Source of the DNA: Streptomyces sp. NBC_01707
GTDB taxonomy: Bacteria; Actinomycetota; Actinomycetes; Streptomycetales; Streptomycetaceae
Assembly (NCBI RefSeq): GCF_041438805.1
Contig: NZ_CP109190.1
Coordinates: 8,866,001-8,930,000, forward strand
Direction: 5' to 3'
Length of the DNA: 64,000 nucleotides
Shown here: piece by piece, positions 43,199 to 52,262 of the stretch
How positions within the stretch are numbered: the stretch's first letter is position 1
How the letters are laid out: each line of letters opens with the position of its first letter
Made by a program: the position numbers and the translations under genes
Notes under the pieces: generated by a model
What the model was told of the DNA's origin: nothing
What the model saw: only the letters and a program-made list of their open reading frames with translations
The model's database searches: none

Positions 43199-45298
43199 AT
43201 GAGCCAGGCCCCCCAGCCGCTGGGCAGCCCCGTGGCCCGCCGCGAAGGCCGGGACAAGGTCACCGGAGCCGCCCGCTACGCAGCCGAGCACACCCCGCCC
43301 GGCTGCCTGTACGCCTGGCCCGTACCCGCCACCGTCGTACGCGGCCGGATCACGGCGATCCATACCGGCGAGGCACTCGCCCTGCCCGGCGTGCACACCG
43401 TCCTCACCCATGAGAACGCCCCGAGACTGAGGCAGCCCGACGACCCGGCCCTCGCCGTCCTCCAGGACGACCGGGTCCCGCACCGGGGCCGGCAGGTGGC
43501 GCTCGTGGTGGCCGAGACGTTCGAGGCCGCGAGGGCAGGAGCCGAGGCCGTCCGGATCGAGTACGAGAGCGCCGGACACGATGTCCGGCTCACCGAGGAC
43601 CACCCGGGCCTGTACACACCGCAGACGGTGAACGGCGGATACCCGGCCGTCCGCGAACGCGGAGACTTCGACCGCGCCTTCGCCGGGTCCCCCGTACAAA
43701 TCGACGTCACGTACACACTCGGGCCCCTGCACAACCACCCCATGGAACCGCACGCCTCCACCGCCCACTGGGCCGACGACGGGCAGCTGACCGTGTACGA
43801 CTCCAGCCAGGGCACCGGAACGGTCCGTGACACCCTGGCGACCGTGTTCGGGCTCCGGCCCGATCAGGTCACGGTCGTCTCGGAACACGTCGGCGGCGGT
43901 TTCGGCTCCAAAGGCACCGCGCGCCCACAGACCGTCCTCGCCGCCATGGCCGCACGCCACACCGGGCGCCCCGTCAAACTCGCCCTGCCGCGGCGCCAGT
44001 TGTCCGCAGTCGTAGGCCACCGCGCACCCACCGTGCAACGCATCCGACTCGGCGCGGAGTTCGACGGCACCCTCACCTCGCTCGCCCACGAGATCATCAC
44101 CCACACCTCCACGGTCAAGGAGTTCGTGGAACAGGCGGCCGTGCCGGCCCGCGCGATGTACTCGTCCGGGCACAGTCGTACGGTTCACCGGGTGGCCGCC
44201 CTGGACGTACCCAGCCCCTCCTGGATGCGCGCACCCGGCGAGGCCCCCGGTATGTACGCGCTGGAGTCGGCCATGGACGAGCTCGCCGTGGCCCTCGGCA
44301 TCGACCCCGTCGAACTGCGTCTGCGCAGCGACCCCGCGTACGAACCCGACTCCGGCCGCCCCTTCAGCAGCCGCGGCCTCGCCGCCTGCCTGGAGGAGGG
44401 TGCCGCACGGTTCGGCTGGTACGACCGCGACCCGCGCCCCGCAGTCCGCACCGAAGGCCCACTGCTGCTCGGTACGGGCGTCGCCTCCGCCACGTACCCC
44501 GTGTACGTCGGTGGTTCCAGCGCGTCGGCGCACGCAGCAGCCGACGGCACCTACCTCATCAGGATCAACGCCACCGACATCGGCACCGGCGCCCGCACCG
44601 TCCTTGCGCAGATCGCCGCGTCCGTGCTCGACGCCCCCGTGGCCGACGTCCGGATCGACATCGGCAGCAGCGCACTGCCCGAAGCGCCGCTGGCCGGAGG
44701 ATCCGCGGGTACGGCCTCCTGGGGATGGGCCGTGCACAAGGCGTCCGCCGCCCTGGCACGACACCTGCTCGAGCGCACCGGGCCCCTTCCCGACGAGGGC
44801 CTCACGGTCACCGCGGACACCTGGGAGGACGCGGCGGTGGAATCCCCGTACGCACGGCATGCGTTCGGTGCGCAGTTCGCCGAAGTCGCCGTCGACACCC
44901 GCACCGGTGAGGTCCGGACGCGCCGCATGCTCGGCGTCTTCGCCGCCGGACGTATCCTCAACTCCCGAACCGCGCGCTCCCAGTTCATCGGTGGCATGAT
45001 CATGGGGCTCGGCATGGCACTGACCGAGGGCAGCACGATCGACCCCGTCTTCGGCGACTTCACGCAGAACGATCTCGCCTCCTACCATGTGCCCGTCTGT
45101 GCCGACATCCCACAGATCGAGGCGCACTGGATCGACGAGGACGACCCGCATCTCAACCCGATGGGCAGCAAGGGCATCGGTGAGATCGGCATCGTGGGCG
45201 CCGCGGCCGCTCTCGGCAACGCCGTGCGGCACGCGACCGGCGCCCGGGTGCGCAGCCTCCCGCTCACGCCGGACAAGCTGCTGCCGTATCTGCCGTAA
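43199..45298 (+). CDS. paoC: Aldehyde oxidoreductase molybdenum-binding subunit (PaoC/YagR-like)
   Basis: 699 residues, the catalytic subunit with molybdopterin cytosine dinucleotide. Landmarks are the N-terminal GRDKVTGAARYAAEHTPPGC, HNHPMEPHASTAHWADDGQL, the GGGFGSKG loop, MRAPGEAPGMYALESAMDEL, and the C-terminal MGSKGIGEIGIVGAAAA holding the catalytic base Glu. The start ATG 43199 has GAGGA 8 nt upstream, 19 bp after paoB. The complex should oxidise aromatic and other aldehydes to acids, as E. coli PaoABC does. No MocA-type cofactor-inserting gene (PaoD-like) lies next to it, so maturation must rely on a gene elsewhere. Confidence 0.92.
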   Translation: MSQAPQPLGSPVARREGRDKVTGAARYAAEHTPPGCLYAWPVPATVVRGRITAIHTGEALALPGVHTVLTHENAPRLRQPDDPALAVLQDDRVPHRGRQVALVVAETFEAARAGAEAVRIEYESAGHDVRLTEDHPGLYTPQTVNGGYPAVRERGDFDRAFAGSPVQIDVTYTLGPLHNHPMEPHASTAHWADDGQLTVYDSSQGTGTVRDTLATVFGLRPDQVTVVSEHVGGGFGSKGTARPQTVLAAMAARHTGRPVKLALPRRQLSAVVGHRAPTVQRIRLGAEFDGTLTSLAHEIITHTSTVKEFVEQAAVPARAMYSSGHSRTVHRVAALDVPSPSWMRAPGEAPGMYALESAMDELAVALGIDPVELRLRSDPAYEPDSGRPFSSRGLAACLEEGAARFGWYDRDPRPAVRTEGPLLLGTGVASATYPVYVGGSSASAHAAADGTYLIRINATDIGTGARTVLAQIAASVLDAPVADVRIDIGSSALPEAPLAGGSAGTASWGWAVHKASAALARHLLERTGPLPDEGLTVTADTWEDAAVESPYARHAFGAQFAEVAVDTRTGEVRTRRMLGVFAAGRILNSRTARSQFIGGMIMGLGMALTEGSTIDPVFGDFTQNDLASYHVPVCADIPQIEAHWIDEDDPHLNPMGSKGIGEIGIVGAAAALGNAVRHATGARVRSLPLTPDKLLPYLP

Positions 45299-45485
45299 GG
45301 GTGGATGCGGCGTGGTCACGCTCCGTGGTGCATTCAGCGGTCCGCTCACCTTCGTGTTGCGCAACCGGTCCCACCGGGTCACCCTAAGGAGTGACCTAAT
45401 AGTGACATCTGCTCACTCTTCGTATTCGGGGGTCGTTGGTTCAACGGGGCGAAGCAGATGGGCCTGGACGTGAGGAGCCTCGACG

Positions 45486-45962
45486 ATGACCGTTCCACTC
45501 GACCGGCATTATCTGGTCGAACTCCAGGTATCGGAAGAGCGCGTTTCGCAGTTGCGACGAATAGTCGCCGCGCATCTCCGCCACTGGAGTCTCGAACTTC
45601 ACATCCGGCCGGTGTGCCGGGGTGTGGAGGAGCTGCTGACCAATGTCCACCGGCACGTCGGTGGCGACAACAAGTGCGTCGTCGAACTCCGCTGGTCCGG
45701 ACGGCACCTCACGGTCTCCGTCGCCGACAACAGCTCCGAGATGCCGCGACTGCTCAGCAGCGGCGGCGGTGGTCTCAGCCGTGTCATGGCCCTCAGCCAC
45801 AGCTGGGGCACCTGTAGGACCCTCGACGGCAAAGTCGTCTGGTTCACCCGCTACGCCGAGGCGCCGCGGAACACCGATCTGCTGCCGCGCGCACCCCTGC
45901 CAGGAGTACGCGAGTTCCTGCTGCCGCCGGCCTCCGAGCCTGCCGAGCCCGCCCTCGTCTGA
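45486..45962 (+). CDS. Anti-sigma/regulatory ATP-binding protein (RsbW-like HATPase)
   Basis: 158 residues, one GHKL ATPase domain. N-box CRGVEELLTNVHRHVGGDNK, G1-like VSVADNSSEMP, and a shortened G2 region GGGGLSRVMALSHSWG. Proteins of this type bind or phosphorylate anti-anti-sigma factors, or act as regulators in the BldG/SpoIIE networks of Streptomyces. The start ATG 45486 has GAGGAG 8 nt upstream. It stands alone, as most of the many Streptomyces copies do. Confidence 0.85.
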   Translation: MTVPLDRHYLVELQVSEERVSQLRRIVAAHLRHWSLELHIRPVCRGVEELLTNVHRHVGGDNKCVVELRWSGRHLTVSVADNSSEMPRLLSSGGGGLSRVMALSHSWGTCRTLDGKVVWFTRYAEAPRNTDLLPRAPLPGVREFLLPPASEPAEPALV

Positions 45963-46172
45963 GGCGGGCGCCGACGACAGGGGCGGCGGGGATCCCTGCC
46001 CGGACCGGTATCCGAGTCCCTACGCGAAGAAGTCTGCTCTGCCCACCGGCGCGGATGACGTGCACAGCGCACGTACGATCCGCGCCGGTCGGGTGTCCGC
46101 ACCGGAACCCGCGTTGCGCGACGGGGCGTCGCGCGGCACGGTCGAAGAATCCGAGGCAAGGAGACCACAGTC

Positions 46173-47597
46173 ATGCCCATCGCGACGGTCAACCCGGCGA
46201 ACGGTGAGACCCTCAAGACGTTCGAGGCACTGGGAGAGGCGGAGATCGAGCATCGGCTCGCGACCGCGGACACCACGTTCCGGGAGTACCGCACCACCGC
46301 TTTCGGTGAACGGGCCCGGCTGCTCAACCGGGCCGCCGACCTCCTCGACGAGGACCAGCAGGACATCGCCCGCACCATGACCACCGAAATGGGCAAGCCC
46401 ATCAAAGCGGCCCGCGCGGAGGCCGCGAAATGCGCCAAGGCCATGCGCTGGTACGCGGCCAACGCCGAGGGACTTCTCGCGGACGAGCACCCGCCGGCCG
46501 ACGACGTACGCGACGCCGGAGCCTCCCGGGCCTACGTCCACTACCGTCCGCTGGGCCCGGTCCTCGCCGTGATGCCGTGGAACTTCCCGCTGTGGCAGGT
46601 CGTGCGGTTCGCCGCCCCCGCACTCATGGCGGGCAACGTCGGCCTGCTCAAGCACGCGTCGAACGTCCCGCAGACCGCGATGTACCTGGAGGGCCTGTTC
46701 CGCCGGGCAGGCTTCCCGCCCGGCTGTTTCCAGACGCTGCTGGTGGGAGCGGGAGCGGTCGAGGCGATCCTGCGTGACCGCCGCGTCGTCGCCGCCACCC
46801 TCACCGGCAGTGAACCGGCCGGCCGCTCCGTCGCGTCGATCGCGGGCGACGAGGTCAAGCACACCGTGCTGGAACTGGGCGGCAGCGACCCGTTTCTCGT
46901 CCTGCCGTCGGCCGACATCCCGCAGGCCGCCCGCACGGCGGTGACCGCCCGGGTCCAGAACAACGGGCAGTCCTGCATCGCCGCCAAGCGATTCATCGTG
47001 CACACCGATGTGTACGACGAGTTCGCCGAGCGGTTCACCGCGGGCATGAACGGTCTGACGGTCGGTGACCCGCAGCAGGAGACCACCGACGTCGGCCCGC
47101 TCTCCAGCGAACAGGGCCGCGCCGACCTGGAGGAGCTGGTGGACGACGCCGTGGACCAGGGCGCGACCGCACTGTGCGGGGGCAGCCGGCCCACCGGCCT
47201 GGGTGCGGAGCTGGACCGCGGCTGGTTCTACACCCCCACCGTCCTCAGCGGGATCACCCCCGCCATGCGGATCCACCGCGAGGAGACCTTCGGCCCCGTC
47301 GCCACGCTGTACCGCGTCGAGGACCTGGACGAAGCCGTGACCCTCGCGAACGACAGCCCGTTCGGCCTCAGCTCCAACGTGTGGACGCGCGACGCCGACG
47401 AGAGCCGTCGGTGCGTGCGTGACCTGCAGGCCGGCGGCGTCTTCTTCAACGGCATGACCGCCTCCCACCCCGCGCTGCCGTTCGGCGGGGTGAAGCGCTC
47501 CGGTTACGGGCGGGAGCTGGCCGGTCACGGCATCCGTGAATTCTGCAATGCCACGACGGTCTGGTACGGCCCCGAGCCGGACGGAAGCGGCTCCTGA
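46173..47597 (+). CDS. gabD: Aldehyde dehydrogenase, succinate-semialdehyde type
   Basis: 474 residues. The N-terminus PIATVNPANGETLKTFEAL, the catalytic Glu in LELGGSDPFLVL, catalytic Cys in NNGQSCIAAKRF, and C-terminal FGGVKRSGYGRELAGHGIRE place it in the NAD(P)-dependent succinate-semialdehyde dehydrogenase group (GabD/Sad). The length fits the YneI/Sad-type subgroup. It oxidises an aldehyde to its acid, probably at the end of GABA breakdown, but the partner transaminase is not in view. The start ATG 46173 follows AAGGAGACC. Confidence 0.88.
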   Translation: MPIATVNPANGETLKTFEALGEAEIEHRLATADTTFREYRTTAFGERARLLNRAADLLDEDQQDIARTMTTEMGKPIKAARAEAAKCAKAMRWYAANAEGLLADEHPPADDVRDAGASRAYVHYRPLGPVLAVMPWNFPLWQVVRFAAPALMAGNVGLLKHASNVPQTAMYLEGLFRRAGFPPGCFQTLLVGAGAVEAILRDRRVVAATLTGSEPAGRSVASIAGDEVKHTVLELGGSDPFLVLPSADIPQAARTAVTARVQNNGQSCIAAKRFIVHTDVYDEFAERFTAGMNGLTVGDPQQETTDVGPLSSEQGRADLEELVDDAVDQGATALCGGSRPTGLGAELDRGWFYTPTVLSGITPAMRIHREETFGPVATLYRVEDLDEAVTLANDSPFGLSSNVWTRDADESRRCVRDLQAGGVFFNGMTASHPALPFGGVKRSGYGRELAGHGIREFCNATTVWYGPEPDGSGS

Positions 47598-47735
47598 GGG
47601 CTGTCCCGTCATCCCTGGTGGATCGGCACGCGGCATCGGATGCGGTGCATCGCAAGGCGGAGGGGCGTCATCGTACCGGTCGTATTCGGACGTTCCGGCC
47701 GAGTCGCCCGGCGGGTTCCGCCCGGCGGCGAGGGC

Positions 47736-48059
47736 TCAGCGGCCGACGGCCTTGGCCAGCTGGGCCTTTGTCATGGTCGAGCGTCCCTTGACGTTCTTCC
47801 TTCTGGCCTCTTCGTAGAGCTGGTCGCGCGTGGGGTCCTGGGCCCCGTCGTGGGAGCGCAGCTCGGCGCGCCGCAGGGACGAGAGGTCGTGGACCAACGT
47901 ACGGCTCGCGGTCGTCGGCTCACCGGAGCGGGCGCGCTCCTTGTTCGCCGTGCGCGCCGCGATCTCCTCTGCCCGCTCCTCGCTCACTCCGAGCTCCTGC
48001 GCGCTCTCCTTGATGTGCTCGTACTGCCGCTCGCGCCTGGGACTGGATCCGCGTGGCAT
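47736..48059 (-). CDS. Small Rho_N/SAP-like protein (plasmid-stabilisation type)
   Basis: 107 residues. An N-terminal helical part (QYEHIKESAQELGVSEERAE, EIAARTANKERARSGE) is followed by a C-terminal Rho_N/SAP-like helix-extended-loop-helix (RDQLYEEARRKNVKGRSTMT, KAQLAKAVGR) that normally binds nucleic acid. It is often annotated as a plasmid-stabilisation protein; no partner gene is adjacent. ATG 48059. Confidence 0.8.
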   Translation of the reverse strand: MPRGSSPRRERQYEHIKESAQELGVSEERAEEIAARTANKERARSGEPTTASRTLVHDLSSLRRAELRSHDGAQDPTRDQLYEEARRKNVKGRSTMTKAQLAKAVGR

Positions 48060-48440
48060 GTGCGGTCACTTCCTCTCCGTGGCCTCCGTGCCCGAGAGGG
48101 ACGGTCCGGGGTGCACCACCCAGTGTCCCAGCGGCTCCCGGGGCCTGCATCGGAATACGGTCCCGTGCGGCCGCCCGGGTGCTCGCGCAGCCGTGGCGTG
48201 CGCGTGTCCGTCGGCGGCGGCCCGGCCGCGGCCGGTCGGGCGACGGCGGTGCGGCCCCGCCGACGGGGCGCGGCCGACAGCCCTTCGTGCGGCCGGGACC
48301 GCAGCTGGGCGGCTCAACTGCGTGGGTCACCCGTTCGGGTGTGTGGCGGGACGCGGTCCACGTGATTCAGCGGGTCGATTCATACCTTTTGATCCTAATA
48401 TGGGCGAGCTGATCGGTTCCGGAGTCCGGAGGTATGCGCG
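48060..48440. other. 380-bp gap with AT-rich patch
   Basis: No gene supported. A short AT-rich patch at 48375-48402 (CATACCTTTTGATCCTAATA) just before the DUF1269 gene probably holds its promoter, but no clear -35 box is visible. Confidence 0.4.
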
Positions 48441-48935
48441 ATGTCCACCCTCACCGTGTGGAAGTTCCAGTCCGCCGAGGGCGCGGAGGATGTGGAGAGC
48501 ACACTGAAGGTCCTCCAGAAGGAGGGGCTGATCAAGATCCTCGACGCCGCCGTGGTCAGCTGGCCGACCGACAAGGCGAAGCCGAGAACGAAGCAGTTGC
48601 TCAACCTGGTCGGCGCCGGCGCCCTGAGCGGCACGTTCTGGGGGATGCTCTTCGGGCTGATCTTCCTCATGCCGCTGCTGGGCGCGGCCATCGGTGCGGC
48701 GGCCGGGGCGCTGGGCGGCAAGCTGGCCGACGTCGGCATCGACGACGACTTCATCGCGGAGGTCAAGAAGCAGGTGACGCCCGGAACTTCGGCGCTGTTC
48801 CTGCTCACCACGAACGAGGTGCCCGACCGGATCAGCGACGCGCTCCCCGGCGGCGGCGCCGAGCTTCTCCACAGCAACCTGGACACCCTCAGCGAGGCCC
48901 GGCTCCGCGAGATCTTCGGCGAGGACGCCGAGTGA
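48441..48935 (+). CDS. DUF1269-family membrane protein
   Basis: 164 residues. The N-terminal ferredoxin-like part (STLTVWKFQSAEGAEDVEST, LKVLQKEGLIKILDAAVV) is followed by a glycine-zipper membrane region near residues 58-90 (GALSGTFWGMLFGLIFLMPL, GAAIGAAAGALGG). The C-terminal half returns to an alpha/beta pattern (VTPGTSALFLLTTNEVPDRI). Family members are stress-associated membrane proteins of unknown function. The start ATG 48441 is taken; GGAGG lies 7 nt upstream. Confidence 0.88.
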   Translation: MSTLTVWKFQSAEGAEDVESTLKVLQKEGLIKILDAAVVSWPTDKAKPRTKQLLNLVGAGALSGTFWGMLFGLIFLMPLLGAAIGAAAGALGGKLADVGIDDDFIAEVKKQVTPGTSALFLLTTNEVPDRISDALPGGGAELLHSNLDTLSEARLREIFGEDAE

Positions 48936-49002
48936 TCCGGTGTCTTCCGCCCGTCCAGCCGTATCCCCCTGACTCTCTCTTCCGAGCAGACCCGGAGTGT
49001 CC

Positions 49003-49566
49003 GTGAACCAGCTCAGCCCTCTGCGACGCGCCCTCGGCGGCCGCGCAGCCCGCAGTCTGACCCCCGCCGTGCTGGCCGCGGTGCTCATGGCGGGCGCCGC
49101 CGCCTGCGACTCCGGCGGAACGTCTCCGGGAACGGCCAGGAGCACCCGGACGGTGTCCCCGGAGCCGCACGAGTCGCCCTCCGCGAGCGCCTCGCCGCGC
49201 TCCCAGAGCGACTTCGAGGCCTCGGTCTCCGCAGAGCTCGAGCGCAGCCGGCAGAAGGCCGCCCAGCAGCTCGCAGGGGTCAAGGGGAAGGGCAACGCGA
49301 TCAAGGACGTCTCGGTGAACGGGCTGCCGATCGCCACGGGTGAGCAGTTCCGCAGTGCGCTGGTCCGCGTCACCAACCCCACCGACAAGGCCGCCTTCTA
49401 CGCCGTCCGGGTGGAGTTCGTCGACGCATCGGGGAAGGTGCTCGACTCGGTGGTGCTCGGCTTCCCGGACGCCCCGCCCGGCCGGACGGTCAGTGAACAC
49501 GCGAACAGCCGTAAGGCGGCCGGAGTCAAGACGTTCCCCCGGATCACCCAGGCCGAGCGCAGCTGA
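49003..49566 (+). CDS. Putative lipoprotein
   Basis: 187 residues. An RR-containing n-region, hydrophobic stretch AVLAAVLMAGAAAC and Cys near 35 look like a lipobox (weak, AAAC rather than LxxC). A Ser/Pro/Thr-rich linker (residues 38-70) follows, then an immunoglobulin-like FxLYD-type domain (FRSALVRVTNPTDKAAFYAV, RVEFVDASGKVLDSV). It is probably anchored outside the membrane. The start GTG 49003 has CGGAG 6 nt upstream. It is followed by glsA after 13 bp, so co-transcription is likely. Confidence 0.75.
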   Translation: MNQLSPLRRALGGRAARSLTPAVLAAVLMAGAAACDSGGTSPGTARSTRTVSPEPHESPSASASPRSQSDFEASVSAELERSRQKAAQQLAGVKGKGNAIKDVSVNGLPIATGEQFRSALVRVTNPTDKAAFYAVRVEFVDASGKVLDSVVLGFPDAPPGRTVSEHANSRKAAGVKTFPRITQAERS

Positions 49567-49579
49567 CGGCCGGAGCGAG

Positions 49580-50926
49580 GTGAGCTCCGCGGCCGGTGCG
49601 GTGACGGATGCGCTGCACGAACTGCGCACCCGGTTCGCCGGTGTGCGCGACGGCGTACCTGCCGACTACATCCCGCAGTTGGTGATGGCCGACCCGGAGG
49701 CGTTCGGGCTGGCCCTGATCAGCATGGACGGCCATCGCTACAGCACGGGTGAGGCCGACGTCCCGTTCACCATGCAGTCCGTCTCGAAACCCTTCGTCTA
49801 TGCCCTCGCGCTGTGCGAGCTCGGACTCGACGGTGTGTCCCGATGGGTGAACGCCGAGCCCAGCGGTGAGGCCTACAACGCCATCAGCCTGGAACCGGGC
49901 ACCGGCCGGCCGGACAACGCCATGGTCAACGCCGGTGCGATCGTCACCACCGCGCTGATCCCCGACACCGCCGACACTCCGAGGTTCGACCGCATCCTCG
50001 ACTGTCTGAGCCGGTTCGCCGGCCGGCGGCTGGACGTGGACGAGGCGGTGTACGCCTCCGAGGTCGCCACCGGCGACCGCAACCGTGCCCTCGCGTATCT
50101 GATCCGCAGCGCGGGCCCGCTGCCGGTCGACCCGGTGGGAGCCGTGGAGACGTACTTCCGGCAGTGTGCGGTACGCGTCACCACGCTGGACCTCGCCGCG
50201 ATGGCCGCGACCCTTGCCAACGGCGGTGTGAACCCGCTCAACGGTGACGTGGTCGTCGAGGAACCGGTCGCCGCGCAGGTGCTCGCCGTGATGGCGACCT
50301 GCGGCATGTATGACACGTCGGGCGACTGGCTGCTGCGGGTGGGGCTGCCCGCCAAGAGCGGGGTGTCCGGCGGCCTCATCGCCGCAGGACCGGCCCGGTT
50401 CGGCCTGGCGGCCTACAGCCCGCGGCTGGATCCGACCGGCACATCGGTCCGCGGGCGCATCGCGCTGGGGGCGCTGTCGGAACGGCTCGGGCTGCATCTG
50501 ATGCACAACCCGGCGCTCGCCGCCTCGACCGTCACCCTGGTCACCACCGCCGACGATCTGCCGTCCGCCCCGACGGAGGAGCAGGAGCGCGCCCTGCGGG
50601 AACGGGTGGCGGTCGTCGCCGCGCAGGGCGCCCTCGACTTCACCGCGGCGGAACGCGTGCTGTACGCGCTCGACGAGTCCGGGCCGGAGGAGACCGCGTC
50701 CGTGGTGCTGGATCTGCGGCAGGTGACCGGCATCGACACGGTGGCGAGGTCGATGCTGTGCTCCGGACTGGCCCGGCTCACGGAGGGTGGCCGGCGCACG
50801 GCCGTGGTCGACCCGGCCGGTCATCTCGAAGTGACCGGCGGCGACCCGACGGCTCCCCGGCGCTTCACCTCCCGCGAGGAGGCCGTCGAGCGCGCCGCGC
50901 GGGAGGCGGGACGCCCGACGACCTGA
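49580..50926 (+). CDS. glsA: Glutaminase A with C-terminal STAS domain
   Basis: 448 residues. Residues 1-310 are a beta-lactamase-fold glutaminase: the SxxK nucleophile in FTMQSVSKPFVYALAL (Ser near 63), NAMVNAGAIVT, and SGDWLLRVGLPAKSGVSGGL. The residues after 330 form a STAS domain (TASVVLDLRQVTGIDTVARS, MLCSGLARLTEGGRRTAVVD). It hydrolyses glutamine to glutamate and ammonia. The STAS extension may bring regulation by nucleotides or partner proteins. The start GTG 49580 has GGAG just upstream. Confidence 0.93.
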   Translation: MSSAAGAVTDALHELRTRFAGVRDGVPADYIPQLVMADPEAFGLALISMDGHRYSTGEADVPFTMQSVSKPFVYALALCELGLDGVSRWVNAEPSGEAYNAISLEPGTGRPDNAMVNAGAIVTTALIPDTADTPRFDRILDCLSRFAGRRLDVDEAVYASEVATGDRNRALAYLIRSAGPLPVDPVGAVETYFRQCAVRVTTLDLAAMAATLANGGVNPLNGDVVVEEPVAAQVLAVMATCGMYDTSGDWLLRVGLPAKSGVSGGLIAAGPARFGLAAYSPRLDPTGTSVRGRIALGALSERLGLHLMHNPALAASTVTLVTTADDLPSAPTEEQERALRERVAVVAAQGALDFTAAERVLYALDESGPEETASVVLDLRQVTGIDTVARSMLCSGLARLTEGGRRTAVVDPAGHLEVTGGDPTAPRRFTSREEAVERAAREAGRPTT

Positions 50927-50944
50927 CGGCACCGGACCGCGCTG

Positions 50945-51775
50945 CTACCAGATGGCCTGGACCCACTCGGGGTGATCGATGAACGGGTTCCTGTTGTGCT
51001 GGTACCGGTCGAATATGACGTCGTTGCGTCGCTCCTCGAAGGAGTCCGGCGGGTCCTCCTGGCTCCACTGCTTCAGCACGGAGAGCCTGCCGATGTTCGG
51101 CGCGGAGCCGTTGTTCACCTGGTCGTTCGGTTCGAGGTCGGCGAAGGCGTCGTCGCCCTCGTACCGCACCGCCATGTAGAGGATCATGCGGGCGACGTCG
51201 CCCTTGACCGCGTCGCGCGGTTCGAAGGAGTCGCTGTCGGTGTAGTTGCCGGCCGCTCCGCTCACCGCGGTGCCGCCGTTGTCGAAGTCCTTGTTGCCGC
51301 GGATGGAGTTGACCGTGACGTCCTCCGGGCGCAGGTGGTGGATGTCGGTGCCGGGTCCGGTGCTGGTGCCGAAGTCGCCGTGGGACTTGGCCCAGACGTG
51401 CTCGCGGTTCCACTGGCCGACCGCGCCGCCGTTGTCGCTCTTGGGCTCGGAGCGACCGGTGTAGAGGAGGATCACGTTCGAGGAGTTGGCGGGGTCCTGG
51501 TCGGTGTCCTTGAGCGCGTCCCAGACCTGGCTGTAGGAGATCTTGGTCTGCACGCTGATGATCGAGTGGAGGGCGCTCTTGAGCTGCGTTCCGGTCTTGC
51601 CGAGCGCGTCCTGGTAGTACGTGTCGTCGAGCGTGGCGAGCGGCGTCGCGGCCACCGGTGTGGTCCGGGGTGCGGTCGGCGTGGCGGGTGCGGCGGCCGC
51701 GGTGCCGGCGAGTACCGCGAAGGCGGCGAAGGTGGCCAGCAGTGGGCGCCGGTAGGGAAGGTGACGACGGGACAT
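50945..51775 (-). CDS. Secreted endonuclease I family nuclease
   Basis: 276 residues. A signal peptide (residues 1-28, RRPLLATFAAFAVLAGTAAA) is followed by a mature endonuclease I domain: VGQWNREHVWAKSHGDFGTS (catalytic-region His), TDIHHLRPEDVTVNSIRGNK and GDVARMILYMAVRYEGDDAF. Similar to Vibrio Vvn and E. coli EndA and to the B. subtilis extracellular nuclease BsnA. It should degrade extracellular DNA and RNA for nutrients. The start ATG 51775 has GGAGAGG upstream; the gene is convergent with glsA, 18 bp apart. Confidence 0.92.
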   Translation of the reverse strand: MSRRHLPYRRPLLATFAAFAVLAGTAAAAPATPTAPRTTPVAATPLATLDDTYYQDALGKTGTQLKSALHSIISVQTKISYSQVWDALKDTDQDPANSSNVILLYTGRSEPKSDNGGAVGQWNREHVWAKSHGDFGTSTGPGTDIHHLRPEDVTVNSIRGNKDFDNGGTAVSGAAGNYTDSDSFEPRDAVKGDVARMILYMAVRYEGDDAFADLEPNDQVNNGSAPNIGRLSVLKQWSQEDPPDSFEERRNDVIFDRYQHNRNPFIDHPEWVQAIW

Positions 51776-51994
51776 GTGGGGTGTCCTCTCCGGAAAAACA
51801 GGCACCGCGGCGCCGTCACGGGGTGGGGGACGGTGCCGCGCTGTTCGTGTGCGGTACGTGGTCAGCGGGAGCCTTCCACACGCACGGTGACCGAGGTGTG
51901 AACGCTGTGTACCTATCATGTGCAGGTCAATCGGGCTCTCGGATGCGGTCCCGGAGCCGCAGGGCGAGAATTGCGGCAAGGACGAGGAGGCGGC

Positions 51995-52201
51995 ATGAGC
52001 GAAGAGCCCGAATCCGTACCCGTATCCATGGCTCGGGGCGTGACCCCGGACAGCCTCTTGCACACCGGCGGGAGCGAGCATCCGTCGGCCGAGGATCTGG
52101 TGCTCGCCTCCGGGCGGGACCTGACTCCGCAGAATCTTGAGTGGGCGCAGCGCCGGCTGGCACGAGAGGGCCGGGCGGCGATGGAGAAGCAGTTGCCGTA
52201 G
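51995..52201 (+). CDS. Small conserved hypothetical protein
   Basis: 68 residues, family not recognised. Acidic N-terminus (SEEPESVPVSMARGVTPDSL), then LASGRDLTPQNLEWAQRRLA, EGRAAMEKQLP. ATG 51995 with GAGGAGG five nt upstream is a strong start. No membrane helix. It lies 61 bp before the methyltransferase gene and may share its transcript. Confidence 0.7.
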   Translation: MSEEPESVPVSMARGVTPDSLLHTGGSEHPSAEDLVLASGRDLTPQNLEWAQRRLAREGRAAMEKQLP

Positions 52202-52262
52202 GCGGCCGGTGCGGCGGGGAGTGTGTGGGCGCTCCCCGCCGCTCGGCTAGCCTGAATGCACA

